Source: Bifidobacterium adolescentis ATCC 15703 (lineage in GTDB: Bacteria; Actinomycetota; Actinomycetes; Actinomycetales; Bifidobacteriaceae). From it: 64,000 nucleotides of DNA. The stretch lies in assembly GCF_000010425.1 (NCBI RefSeq), contig NC_008618.1, positions 861,946-925,945 of the forward strand. Reading direction: 5' to 3'. Positions 16,899 to 27,077 of the stretch are shown here, piece by piece (within the stretch, counting starts at the first letter, position 1; each line of letters starts with the position of its first letter). The notes below the pieces were generated by a model, which saw nothing but the letters and a program-made list of their open reading frames with translations, made no database searches and had not been told where the DNA came from. Both the position numbers and the translations under genes were made by a program.

Positions 16899-19577
16899 AT
16901 GCGCACTTCTGAAATCGCGAAGCGCTTTCTTGACTATTTCGAACAGCACGATCATCTTGTCGTTCCTTCGGCATCGTTGATTTCTCCGAACCCGACCACT
17001 CTGTTCACCATCGCTGGCATGGTCCCGTTCATCCCGTACCTCATGGGTGAGCAGACCCCGCCGAAGCACCGCATGGCTTCCAACCAGAAGTGCGTGCGTA
17101 CTCTGGACATCGACGAGGTCGGCAAGACCACCCGTCACGGCACGTTCTTCCAGATGCTTGGCAACTTCTCCTTCGGTGATTACTTCAAGGAGGAGGCCAT
17201 CCACTATGCGTATGAGCTGCTGACCACCCCGCAGGACAAGGGCGGCTACGGCTTCGATCCGGAGAAACTGTGGATGACCACTTTCACCGACGACGAGGAA
17301 GCCCGCTCGATGTGGAAGAACGAAGGCGTCGATCCTGAACATATCCAGATCATGGGTATGGAAGATAACTTCTGGACCACCGGTGGCCCTGGCCCTGGCG
17401 GTCCGTGCTCCGAAATCTATGTAGACCGTGGTCCAAAGTACGGTGTCGAAGGCGGCCCGATCGCCGACGAGAACCGTTACATTGAGATTTGGGATCTCGT
17501 GTTCGAAAACTACGAGGTCGACAACGTCAAGTCCAAGACCGACCTGCATATCGTCGGCGAGCTTGAGAACAAGAACATCGATACCGGCGCCGGTCTGGAA
17601 CGTCTCGCCTATCTGATGCAAGGCAAGCAGAACATCTATGAGACCGACGAGGTCTTCCCGGTCATCGAAGCCGCGCAGAAGCTTTCCGGCCGCACCTACG
17701 GCGATGACGAGGCCATGGACGTGCGTTTCCGTATCGTGGCCGACCACGTGCGTTCCGCGCTGATGATCATGTCCGACGGCGTCCGTCCGTCCAACAACGG
17801 CCGTGGCTATGTGCTGCGCCGCCTGCTGCGTCGAACCGTCAAGGCCATGCGCGAGCTCGGCGTGACAGAGCCGGTCATGCCGACCTTGCTGCCGACCTCC
17901 AAGGCCGCGATGGAACCGAGCTATCCGGAGCTTAACGACACCTTCCACGACGTGTCCGAAGCCGCCTACGGTGAGGAGGACGCGTTCCGCCGCACGCTCG
18001 AATCCGGCACCGAGATCTTCGACATGGCCGTGACGAAGGCCAAGCAGGGCGGCTCGGACCTCGTGTCCGGCGAGGATGCCTTCAAGCTGCACGACACTTA
18101 CGGCTTCCCGATTGAAATCACGCTCGAAATGGCCGCCGACCAGGGCGTGAAGGTGGATGAAGCCAAGTTCCGCGAGCTGATGGCCGAACAGAAGAGCCGT
18201 GCCCGTGCGGACGCGCTGAAGAAGCGCCACAACGTGGATTTGTCCGTCTATGACGACTTCAAGAAGACCCTGCTCCAGCCGATCGACTTCCTTGGCTACA
18301 CCGACATGTCCGCACGTGCCAAGGTTCTGGGCATCATGCAGGAGGGCAAGGGTTCCGTTCCCGCCGTCACCGGCCCGGCCAACATCGAGGTCATCCTCGA
18401 CCGCACGCCGTTCTACGCGCAGGCCGGAGGCCAGCTCGCCGATCAGGGCGAGATTCTGTCCGACGATGGCGCGGTGCTTGAGGTCGACGACGTGCAGAAG
18501 CCGATCAAGGACCTTATCGTCCACCAGTGCCGTCTGACCGAAGGCACGCTGGTTGTGGGCGCCGAAGTCAACGCGAACATCGATCTCGAGCGCCGTGGAG
18601 CCATTGCACGTTCCCACACCGCCACCCACATGGTGCACAAGGCGCTGCGTGAGGAACTTGGTCCGCAGGCCACCCAGCGTGGCTCCGAAGACGCTCCGAA
18701 CCGTCTGCGCTTCGATTTCCAATGGTCCAGCGCCCCCAGCAAGGACGCCATGAACGCCGTCGAAGCCCGCGTCAACGAGAAGCTTCGTGAGAACCTTGCC
18801 GTCACCACTCAGGAAATGAAGTTCGATGACGCCATCGCTCTTGGCGCCATGCATCTGTTCGGCGAGAAGTACGGCGACATCGTGCGTGTGGTGTCCATCG
18901 GCGAGGACGGCTGGAGCCGCGAGCTCTGCGGTGGCACCCATATCGACCACGTCGGCAAGATCGGCGCCATCAACATCATGTCCGAGGCGTCTATCGGTTC
19001 CGGCGTGCGCCGCGTGGACGCGGTCGTCGGCCAGGGCGCGTATGAGTTCAACGCCCGCGAGCACGCGCTGGTTTCCCAGCTTTCCGACATGGTCAACGCC
19101 CGTCCCGACGAACTCGCCGAGCGTGTGAACATGCTGCTTGCCAAGCTCAAGGAATCCGACCGTCGTCTTGCCGCAATGTACGAGTCCCAGCTTGCGGCCT
19201 CTGTGCCGACGCTGGTGGCTGAGGCCAAAGCTTCCTCGGCTCCGGTCAAGGTCGCCAAGAAGAACGTTGGACATTTCGGCTCCTTCGACGCGCTGCGCAA
19301 GACCGTGCTCGACGTGCGCGGCCAGCTCGGCGAAGATGCTCCGGTCGTGGTGGCTCTTGCCGGCATGAACGAGGACGGCAAGCCCATGGTCGCCGTGGCA
19401 ACCAACGAAGCGGCACGCAAGCAAGGCATCAAGGCTGGTGATCTGGTCCGTGGCGCTTCCAAGGTTCTTGGCGGTGGTGGCGGCGGCAAGCCGGACTTCG
19501 CACAGGGTGGCGGCGCGGACGCCACCAAGATCGACGAGGCACTTGAGGCATTGGCCGGCCAGGCTCTGAAGGGCTGA
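16899..19577 (+). CDS. alaS: Alanyl-tRNA synthetase
   Basis: Charges tRNA-Ala and edits mischarged Ser/Gly. 892 residues in the usual order: class II aminoacylation core from [14 protein letters not shown], with motif 2 [19 protein letters not shown]; tRNA-recognition helices; an editing domain with [11 protein letters not shown] and [10 protein letters not shown] carrying the zinc/active-site His and Cys residues; and a C-Ala domain ending with a Gly-rich [14 protein letters not shown] stretch. The ATG at 16899 is preceded by AAAGGAG at 16881-16887 (slightly long spacing). A small hairpin with a bulge (16853-16874) lies just before that site. ruvX begins ten bases after the stop. Confidence 0.97.
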
Positions 19578-19587
19578 TTCTCCAAGC

Positions 19588-20043
19588 ATGGTTTGGCTTG
19601 GTATCGATCTGGGTGATGCTCGGGTCGGACTTGCGTTGTCCGATCCCGAGCTCACCCTCGCACATCCCATAGGCAATATTCAAGTGTATGGGGATTCTTT
19701 CCGCGCGTTGGATGAAGTCATCGACGTCATTGGGGACGAGTCGGTGGACCATGTGGTGATTGGCCTGCCGTTGCTGCTGAACGGCGAAGAGGGGAAAAGC
19801 GCCAAAAAAGCGAGACGCTGGTCCGTCAATCTTGAAAAACGACTGCATGCGGCCGTGGAGGATGAATCATATTCGGTGACGCGGGTTCCCACCATTGAAT
19901 TGGTGGATGAGCGTCTGACGACAGTGACCGCACATCATCAGTTGTTCGATGCGCGCATCGGCGGACGCAAGCACCGTCCGATGGTCGACCAGCAATCTGC
20001 GGTGGTGATTTTGCAGACGGCGCTCGACCGAAGCAGAGAGTAA
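19588..20043 (+). CDS. ruvX: Holliday junction resolvase-like / pre-16S rRNA nuclease (YqgF family)
   Basis: 151-residue RNase H-fold protein. WLGIDLGDARVGLALSD opens the first strand with the catalytic Asp (residue ~7), VIGLPL corresponds to the second motif, and VDERLTT carries the third acidic pair. YqgF in E. coli trims the 5' end of pre-16S rRNA; a Holliday junction role is also claimed for the family. It lies between alaS and mltG, the standard bacterial neighbourhood. No good ribosome-binding site precedes ATG 19588, so it may rely on coupling from alaS ten bases upstream. Confidence 0.93.
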   Translation: MVWLGIDLGDARVGLALSDPELTLAHPIGNIQVYGDSFRALDEVIDVIGDESVDHVVIGLPLLLNGEEGKSAKKARRWSVNLEKRLHAAVEDESYSVTRVPTIELVDERLTTVTAHHQLFDARIGGRKHRPMVDQQSAVVILQTALDRSRE

Positions 20044-20057
20044 GGGGAGAGAGACCT

Positions 20058-21245
20058 TTGACCGATAATCTGAACGATTTTTTCTCCGATAACGCGCAGT
20101 GGGTCGATGATACGTCAGCGGGCTCGTCATTCGATGCCGCGTTGCCGCCGCAACCGCCGAAATCGCGACGCGACATGCGTAAACGACGTGAGCAACAACG
20201 TCGTCGTCGCTATGTCACAATCATCGCGGCTGCCGTCGTTGTCATTCTTGTCGTCGTCGGCGGCTTTTTCGGCGTGCGCATGGTTAAACATCTCAGGCAG
20301 ATGAACGCCAACGGCTCGCAAATCCAGATTGAGGATTACACCGGTTCGGGAGACAAAGACACGACGTTCACCGTGGAAACCGGACAAGGCGCAGCCGAAA
20401 TCGCACGAAATCTGGTCAAGGCGGACATCGTCAAATCCGAATCGGCGTTCACCTCCGCAGTCGCGGCCGCCGGCGCGACGCTTTACCCGGGTTCGTACGC
20501 GTTGAAGACGCATATGAAGGCGGCCGATGTCGTCAAGATCCTGTCCGACCAAAGCAAGGCCGGCGGTTTCGCCGAAGTCAAGGCCGGCGAACGGGTGTCC
20601 GATGTCATCGCCAACGCGGCCAAGATGTCAGGCAAGGACGTGTCCGAATTCCAAGCGGTCATCGACGGTGGCGGCGCGGGCATTCTGCCAGATGAAGCGG
20701 GTGGCAAATTCGAAGGATGGCTTGAGCCCGGATCCTACAGCGTCCAGGACAAGTCCGCCAAGGACATCCTCAAGGAAATGGTCACGGCACGCGTCAGCAA
20801 ACTGGACACATTGGGCGTGCCAGATGGAAGCGAACGCGAACGTATCATGAACATCGCGTCCATCGCCGAATCCGAGGCATGCAATCCTGACGATTACGGT
20901 AAGGTGGCGAGGGTCATCCTGAACAGAATCGACCAGGACATGCCGTTGGGCATGGACAGCACCGTTGCCTACGGGTTCAACACCACAGGCAGCAAGCTGA
21001 CAGACGAGCAGCTTGAGGATGGAAGCAACCCGTACAACACTCGCGTGAACAAAGGACTTCCTCCGACGCCGATCAGCAATCCCGGCGATTCCGCTATCCA
21101 AGCCGCGATGAATCCTCCGGAAGGCAAATGGCTGTACTTCGTCACCACCAACCTCAAGACCGGCGAGACGAAGTTCGTGGAAACCGAAGACGAATTCTGG
21201 AAGATTCGCGACGAATACAAAAGCAACAACGCGAATGCCAACTGA
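20058..21245 (+). CDS. mltG: Endolytic transglycosylase MltG (YceG-like)
   Basis: Cleaves nascent glycan strands in the periplasmic face of the membrane and is thought to set glycan length. 395 residues: a ~50-residue basic cytoplasmic tail (KRREQQRRRR), one membrane segment (YVTIIAAAVVVILVVVGGFFGV), a LysM-like region, then the YceG catalytic domain with IASIAESEACNPDDYGKVA; the first Glu of that motif aligns with the catalytic Glu of E. coli MltG. The start is TTG 20058 with a strong AAGGGGAGAG just upstream, a rare start codon that decides the N-terminus. Convergent with the peptidase gene 12 bases downstream. Confidence 0.94.
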   Translation: MTDNLNDFFSDNAQWVDDTSAGSSFDAALPPQPPKSRRDMRKRREQQRRRRYVTIIAAAVVVILVVVGGFFGVRMVKHLRQMNANGSQIQIEDYTGSGDKDTTFTVETGQGAAEIARNLVKADIVKSESAFTSAVAAAGATLYPGSYALKTHMKAADVVKILSDQSKAGGFAEVKAGERVSDVIANAAKMSGKDVSEFQAVIDGGGAGILPDEAGGKFEGWLEPGSYSVQDKSAKDILKEMVTARVSKLDTLGVPDGSERERIMNIASIAESEACNPDDYGKVARVILNRIDQDMPLGMDSTVAYGFNTTGSKLTDEQLEDGSNPYNTRVNKGLPPTPISNPGDSAIQAAMNPPEGKWLYFVTTNLKTGETKFVETEDEFWKIRDEYKSNNANAN

Positions 21246-21257
21246 CGGTATCACGCA

Positions 21258-21728
21258 TTAACACAACGCGTGCATCGCGATGCTTATCGCCCCGGCCACG
21301 ACAATGGTCGGGGCGAACGGCGTCTTACCGGCGAATCGCGTATGCTTCTGCGGGTCGAACCGTGTCCAAATCGCAAGCCACAGCAGCCCCAGCACACTAA
21401 TCGCAAACCACCAGAACATCACTGGAAACAGGCCGAACATGCCTACGGCCAAGCCGATAAGCAACGTCGTGGTGACGTCGCCGAATCCCAAAGCCCCTGG
21501 CTTGATGAGCGCAAGCGCACATTGCAGCACGGCGGATAACGCGGCGAACAACAGAGCCTGCAATGCCAGAAACAGTGAATTAACGGACAACGCATACGTG
21601 ATGTCCACAATGACCTGCGCCAAACACCCTACGGCGATCCACATGCGTGGAATGCGTCGTGCCCGGATATCCTCAACGCTGACGGCCATTCCACAGAGCA
21701 GACTCGGCAGGCAAATCATGTACCACAT
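21258..21728 (-). CDS. Prepilin-type leader peptidase (A24 family)
   Basis: 156-residue membrane aspartate peptidase of the small TadV/CpaA type. The first catalytic Asp is in SVEDIRARRIPR (residue 20) and the second in GFGDVTT (residue 84), the GxGD signature; about six hydrophobic segments surround them. Such enzymes trim Flp/Tad prepilins. No pilin gene is in the window, so its partners must lie elsewhere. It sits on the minus strand between mltG and aroC. Upstream codons in the same frame (up to 22256) are only the antisense of aroC. ATG 21728 is the outermost sensible start; ATG 21719 is possible. Confidence 0.85.
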   Translation of the reverse strand: MWYMICLPSLLCGMAVSVEDIRARRIPRMWIAVGCLAQVIVDITYALSVNSLFLALQALLFAALSAVLQCALALIKPGALGFGDVTTTLLIGLAVGMFGLFPVMFWWFAISVLGLLWLAIWTRFDPQKHTRFAGKTPFAPTIVVAGAISIAMHALC

Positions 21729-21777
21729 ACCGTTAAGATAGTCCACGAATCGTATTTGGCAGAAAAGGAGTGTTGGC

Positions 21778-22971
21778 ATGTTGCGCTGGCAGACAGCAGG
21801 TGAATCGCACGGCGAAGCGCTTGTCGCCATGATCGAGGGGCTGCCTGCGGGCATCCACGTCACTACTGAGGATATCGTCGGCGCATTGGCACGCCGACGT
21901 CTCGGATATGGCCGTGGTGCGCGCATGAAATTCGAACAGGACAAGGTCCGCATGCTCACCGGTGTGCGTTTCGGCGAGACCATCGGCTCTCCCGTCGCCA
22001 TCGAGATCGCCAATACCGAATGGCCGAAATGGACCGAGGTGATGAGCGCCGATCCGCTTGACCATGACATTCCGCGCGAAGGCCGCAACGCGCCGCTATC
22101 CCGTCCCCGTCCGGGGCATGCCGATCTGACTGGCATGCGCAAGTACGGTTTCGACGACGCCCGTCCAGTGCTGGAACGTTCCAGCGCACGTGAGACCGCG
22201 TCGCGTGTGGCCTTAGGCGAGGTCGCCAAGCAGTTCCTTGAGCAGACGTTGGGCATACGTACCGTCTCTCATGTGCTGTCAATCGGTGGTGCTGGCATCA
22301 CCGACCCGCAGAATGCGGTGCTGCCGAAGCCTGAGGACCTCGAAGCATTGGACGCTTCGCCGGTGCGCACATTGGATAAGACGGCCGAACAGCAGATGAT
22401 CGCACGCATCGACGAGGCCAAGGAGAACGCCGATACCTTAGGCGGCGTGATCGAGGTCGTGGTATACGGCGTTCCGGCTGGAATCGGCACGTACGTTGAA
22501 TCGGACCGCAGGCTGGACGCGGCATTGGCCAGTGCCGTCATGGGCGTCCAGGCCATCAAGGGCGTGGAGATCGGGGACGGTTTCCTTGAGGCGATGCGTC
22601 CTGGCTCCCAGGCGCACGACGAAATGGCGGTTGGCGACGATGGCCGCATCACACGTCTGAGCAATCGTGCGGGCGGAATCGAAGGCGGCATGTCCAACGG
22701 CCAGCCGATTGTGGTGCGTGCCGCGATGAAGCCGATTCCATCCATTCCAAAGGCGCTTCGCACCGTCGACGTCACCACCGGCGAGGCGGCCCAGGCCATC
22801 AACCAGCGTTCCGACAACACCGCCGTTCCCGCGGCGGCCGTCGTGGCCGAGGCGATGGTGCGCCTCACCATCGCGCAATACGTGCTGGAGAAGTTCGGCG
22901 GCGACAGTGTGGCCGAAACCAAGCGCAACGCCGAATCCTATGTGGCGTCCTGGCCGGAGCACATGAGGTGA
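21778..22971 (+). CDS. aroC: Chorismate synthase
   Basis: Final step of the shikimate pathway, converting EPSP to chorismate with reduced FMN. 397 residues; family signatures [18 protein letters not shown] (N-terminal), [23 protein letters not shown] and [10 protein letters not shown] are all present. AAAAGGAG eight bases before ATG 21778. The stop overlaps the GTG of aroKB by three bases, so the two are translationally coupled. With aroKB and aroQ it makes a compact aromatic amino-acid operon. Confidence 0.97.
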
Positions 22972-24608
22972 CCGATTCGATGGCTGGAATGCGTAGACCC
23001 GTCGCCGTCATCATCGGCATGATGGGCGCGGGCAAGACCCGCGTCGGCAAGGAAGTGGCGCAGATGATGCAACTGCCGTTCGCCGACGCCGACAACGAGA
23101 TCGAACATGACGCGGGAATGAAGATTCCCGAATATTTCGAAAGGTACGGCGAACCGGAGTTCCGTAAGCTGGAAAGCGACGTTGTGCTTGACATGCTGGA
23201 GGATTTCGACGGCATCTTCTCCTTGGGCGGGGGCGCTCCAATGACCCCGTCCATCCAGCAGGGGCTCGCCGAATACATCGCCGACGGCGGCAAGGTCGTG
23301 TATTTGATGGCCGATCCGAAGGAAGCCATGGAACGCGCCAACCGCGGCGGCGGCCGTCCGATGCTCAACGGCGACGCCAACGAGCGTTGGAAGAAGTTGT
23401 ACAAGGAACGCGACCCGGTGTTCAGACGCGTGGCCAATGTGCAGGTGCGCACCCACGGACAAACCCCGCAAGTGGCCGCGAGAAAGCTGATGGAAATGAT
23501 CGATCAACGTATCGTCCACGTCACCGGATTCACCATCGAACCATACGATGTGTGCATAGGCGAAGGTGTGATGAGCCAGCTTGCGCAGGTGTTGGGAGAC
23601 GAGCCCGCCAAAGTGGCATTGATTCACACCCAGCCGGTGCAACGGCATTCCGACCGCGCGCGCACGCTGTTGCGCCAGTCCGGTTATGACGTGCACGACA
23701 TCGTCATTCCCGATGCTGAAGCCGGCAAGACCATCGAAGTGGCCAACGGCATCTGGCAGCGTCTGGGGGAGGAAGGCTTCACCCGTTCTGATGCGATTGT
23801 CGGTCTCGGCGGTGGCGCAGCCACCGATCTGGCCGGTTTCGTGGCCGCCACATGGATGCGTGGCATCCGCTACGTCAACTGCCCGACCTCGCTGCTGGCC
23901 ATGGTCGACGCCTCCACCGGCGGCAAAACCGGCATCAACACTCCACAAGGCAAGAACCTCGTCGGCTCGTTCTATACGCCGGCCGGCGTGCTCGCCGACA
24001 TGGGAGCACTCGCCTCGTTGCCGAACGACATCTTCATCGAAGGTCTGGGCGAAGTGGCGAAATCCGGTTTCATCATGGATCCGGAGATTCTGCGCATGCT
24101 TGAAGACCATGCCGACGAGCTGCGCTCGTTCGACGGTTCGACGTTCCTTGACTCCGATCTGAAGGATGTGGTCGCCGAACTCATCGAACGTACCGTGACG
24201 GTGAAGGCGTACCATGTGTCCGCCGACCTCAAAGAAGCCGGATTGCGTGAATTCCTCAACTACGGACATACGCTTGGCCATGCCATCGAAAAACTCGAAC
24301 ACTTCCGCTGGAGGCACGGCAACGCCGTCGCCGTCGGTTGCGTCTATGCGGCCGAACTGTCCCATCTGCTCGGCTACATCGACCAGGATCTGGTCGACTA
24401 CCATCGTTCGCTGCTCGGCTCGCTCGGCCTGCCGACATCATGGAACAATGGCAGCTGGGATGATGTGCTGGCGCTCATGCACCGAGACAAGAAGGCCCGC
24501 GGCAACAAACTGCGTTTCGTCATACTCGGCTCGCTCGGCCATCCCATCCACCTCGAGGATCCGCCGGCGGACGCCGTCGAGGAGGCGTTCCGACGCATCC
24601 AGCGGTAG
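22968..24608 (+). CDS. aroKB: Bifunctional shikimate kinase / 3-dehydroquinate synthase
   Basis: One 546-residue protein with two enzymes of the shikimate pathway. Residues ~10-180 are shikimate kinase: Walker [14 protein letters not shown], shikimate-binding DADNEIE and GGGAPM, lid RGGGRPML. From ~185 on is 3-dehydroquinate synthase: [21 protein letters not shown] (NAD-binding), [16 protein letters not shown] and metal-ligand [10 protein letters not shown]. No frame break or stop separates the halves. The GTG start at 22968 is inside GTGA of the aroC stop; ATG 22980 is the alternative. aroQ follows 36 bases downstream. Confidence 0.95.
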
Positions 24609-24644
24609 GACGCAATCGCAAGAACGAACACAAAAGGAAGCAAT

Positions 24645-25094
24645 ATGACCAAAGTAGTGGTTGTCAACGGACCGAACCTCGGCCGTCTCGGAGTGCGCCA
24701 GCCTGACGTATACGGCAAGCAGGATCTTGAGACCCTGCGCAAACTGTGCACCGAATGGGGTCATGAACTGGGGCTTGACGTGGAAGTGCGTCAAAGCGAC
24801 GACGAGGCCGAGATGATTCATTGGATGCATCAGGCCGCGGACGAAAAAACGCCGATCGTCATGAACCCTGCCGCCTTCACCCATTATTCCTATGGACTCG
24901 CCGACGCGGCGTATATGGTCATCGATGAAGGTCTGCCGCTTATGGAGGTGCATATCTCCAACCCGTCCGCACGCGACGAGTTCCGCAAGCGTTCCGTGAT
25001 CTCTCCGGTGGCCACCGGCACCATCACCGGCATGGGATTCTATGGCTACAAGCTGGCAATCGAAGCGGTTGCGCACTTGTTGGAAGAACGCTGA
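24645..25094 (+). CDS. aroQ: 3-dehydroquinate dehydratase, type II
   Basis: Removes water from 3-dehydroquinate to give 3-dehydroshikimate. 149 residues, the usual type II size. NGPNLGRLGVRQPDVYG contains the active-site Asn and the catalytic Tyr; NPAAFTHYSYGLADA and EVHISNPSARDEFR carry the remaining substrate contacts. Strong AAAAGGAAG before ATG 24645. Last gene of the aro operon, followed by a terminator. Confidence 0.96.
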   Translation: MTKVVVVNGPNLGRLGVRQPDVYGKQDLETLRKLCTEWGHELGLDVEVRQSDDEAEMIHWMHQAADEKTPIVMNPAAFTHYSYGLADAAYMVIDEGLPLMEVHISNPSARDEFRKRSVISPVATGTITGMGFYGYKLAIEAVAHLLEER

Positions 25095-25117
25095 CATCGA
25101 CATTCCGTCATGGATTC

Positions 25118-25152
25118 AGCCGGATGCCTGTCTTTAAGGCATCCGGCTTTTT
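25118..25152 (+). terminator. Rho-independent terminator of the aro operon
   Basis: AGCCGGATGCCT and AGGCATCCGGCT form a perfect 12-bp stem with a seven-base loop, followed by TTTTT, 23 bases after aroQ. Confidence 0.93.
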
Positions 25153-25207
25153 CGTGCCAATGAGGACGACGCATATCCCGGTCTCCCCGGATTGGTATAC
25201 AGTGATA

Positions 25208-25223
25208 TTGCAAACGTATGCAA
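25208..25223. promoter_or_regulatory. LacI-family operator-like palindrome upstream of the amylase pseudogene
   Basis: TTGCAAACGTATGCAA is a near-perfect 16-bp palindrome centred on CG, the form bound by LacI/GalR regulators. It ends 32-38 bases before the candidate start codons of the alpha-amylase, next to AT-rich TATACA/GATATT sequence, so binding would probably block transcription. Confidence 0.6.
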
Positions 25224-25255
25224 ACCGGGAGCATGGCGAAGTGACGAAGAGGTCG

Positions 25256-26760
25256 ATGACTATGGGCGCAATCGCAAGAAGAATCACACGTGTCATTACG
25301 GCGGTCGTATGCGTCGCGGTATCGGTCGGTGTCTCAGTCGCCACGCTTCACGTGCCGACACGTGAAGGCGGCGGGGAACGTTTCAATCCCGCGCGATACC
25401 GCAGCGACGTGATCGTGACCATGTTCCAAGCCAATTGGAAATCCGTCGCCCGCGAATGCGGCGAAGTGTTGGGACCCGAAGGCGTCGGCTACGTACAGGT
25501 CTCGCCGCCGCAGGAAAGCATCCAAGGCGCGCAGTGGTGGACGAGCTATCAGCCGGTAAGCTACAAACTTGACTCCAAAGAAGGCACCGAAGCTGAATTT
25601 AAGAACATGGTCCGGCAATGCAAGGCCGCGGGCGTCGGCGTGATCGCGGATACGGTCATCAACCACACCACCGGCGTCGACAAAACACAAGGGACCGGCA
25701 CCGCCGGAAGCCCCTACGACAATAAAGGCGATTTCCCTGAAGCCGGATACACGCCATCGGACTTCCATGCCCCCTGTTCTATCTGGACGTACCGCGACGC
25801 CGAAAGCGTGTGGAACTGCCAGGTATCGGGTTTGCAGGACCTTGATACATCAAGCCCGCACGTGCGCGACGTGCTGTCTGACTATTTTGTGAAGCTTCTC
25901 GACTACGGCGTCGCCGGATTCCGCGTGGATGCCGTCAAACACATGCCTCCGGAAGACGTACTGGCCATCAAGAAACTCGTTGCGAAGAAATCCGGACGTT
26001 CCATGAACGACATCTGGTGGACGCAGGAAGTGATTGGCGACAATGCGGAAGCCGCCGAAATCCAACCGAGGAACTATCTCAAAACCGGCCAGGTGAACGA
26101 ATTCCAGTACGCATATCGGCTTAAGTCCCTGTTCTCCAACTCGCTGGCAGGCGGAAGCCTGTCGATCAAAGACATTCCGCAGAACATCACCGACAGTGGC
26201 AAGGCCAGCGTATTCGTGACGAATTGGGATACCGAACGCAACAACATGACGCTCACCTACAAGGACGGCGACGCCTACCAGCTAGCGAACGCGTTCATGC
26301 TGGCCTACCCGTATGGCACCCCAACGTGTTCTCCGGATACGAATTCCATGACACCGACTCGGGAGCTCCAGGCGCCACTGCAACCAGCGTGCCCGATATT
26401 GACTGCTCCAAAGACTCCGGCTGAAGCTGCACCGAACGCTGGCCTGACGTGCACGGTATGGTCGGCTGGCATAATGTCGCAGGCGACGCGCCGCTCTCCG
26501 ATTGGCAGGATGACGGCGACAACATGATCGCCTTCGGTCGAGGGGGACGTGCCTTCATCGCCATCAACAATTCCGTGCGCACACGTACTGTGACGTACCA
26601 CACGGCTTTGCCGGCAGGGGAGTATTGCGATGTCTATGCTTCCGCCGACTGTTCCGGCAGCGTGCATGTGCGTTTCGACGGGGATGCCACACTGACGGTT
26701 CCTGCCGGTAGTGCAGTGGCCTTCCATATCGCCGCGACACCGTATACCGTGAGACAATGA
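25256..26760 (+). pseudogene. Secreted alpha-amylase (GH13), disrupted by a frameshift and a stop codon
   Basis: A single-domain secreted alpha-amylase, about 500 residues when reconstructed. A signal peptide (MGAIARRITRVITAVVC and a hydrophobic run) precedes a GH13 barrel with GFRVDAVKH (nucleophile), TQEVIG (acid/base) and FVTNWDTER. The frame breaks at the C-run 26319-26322: ACC CCA ACG continues correctly only if one C is restored, giving YPYGTPNVFSGYEF. In the restored frame a TGA at 26422-26424 interrupts DCSKDSG*SCTERW, where TGG (Trp) is expected. Beyond it the frame stays open to 26760 and matches the apuB amylase domain. A single-base sequencing error could explain the first lesion but not the second. 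The start may be ATG 25262 (GAAGAGG nine bases upstream). Confidence 0.88.
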
Positions 26761-27077
26761 TTGCAATCGTTTGCTGTTTTTGCAGCTATTTCTGAATGTT
26801 TTCTGCTTGACTTGCAGAAAAAAATTTTGCTTGCAGCAACAGGTTGCACTTCGGCATATATGAAGTGCATGTGCAGCAGAGGGTCACGCTGTTTCATTGC
26901 CACGCGCAGCCATTGGCATACAGTTAACTCTGATTCAGAGTGTAAACGTATGCATATTCATCGTCGAGTGGATTCTGAATCATCCGCGTGGATGCGGATG
27001 TCCATGGCGCATACGTTGCCGGTTGCGGAGCCTGCCATGGGCGCTTGAACCGGCCTCACAGATGAGAACGGAGAACA
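26761..27077. other. Gene-free control region upstream of apuB
   Basis: 317 bases without a credible gene, AT-richer than its surroundings. It contains a LacI-type site at its left end, a TTGCT/AGCAA dyad (26827-26839), a perfect seven-plus-seven palindrome ACTCTGA-T-TCAGAGT (26927-26941) that runs into TGTAAACGTATGCA (26941-26954), another CG-centred LacI-like half match, and the apuB ribosome site GGAG (27070-27073). I could not place a confident promoter. Confidence 0.6.
26763..26774. promoter_or_regulatory. LacI-family operator-like palindrome downstream of the pseudogene, upstream of apuB
   Basis: GCAATCGTTTGC is one base from the perfect CG-centred palindrome GCAAACGTTTGC and shares the GCAA..CG..TTGC/ATGC core with the site at 25208-25223. 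It is ~300 bases before the apuB start, so it may be an auxiliary rather than a promoter-blocking site. Confidence 0.45.

Noticed and set aside
16779-19676. A 965-codon minus-strand frame over alaS
   Set aside because: Same codon-bias shadow; alaS has complete synthetase and editing motifs on the plus strand.
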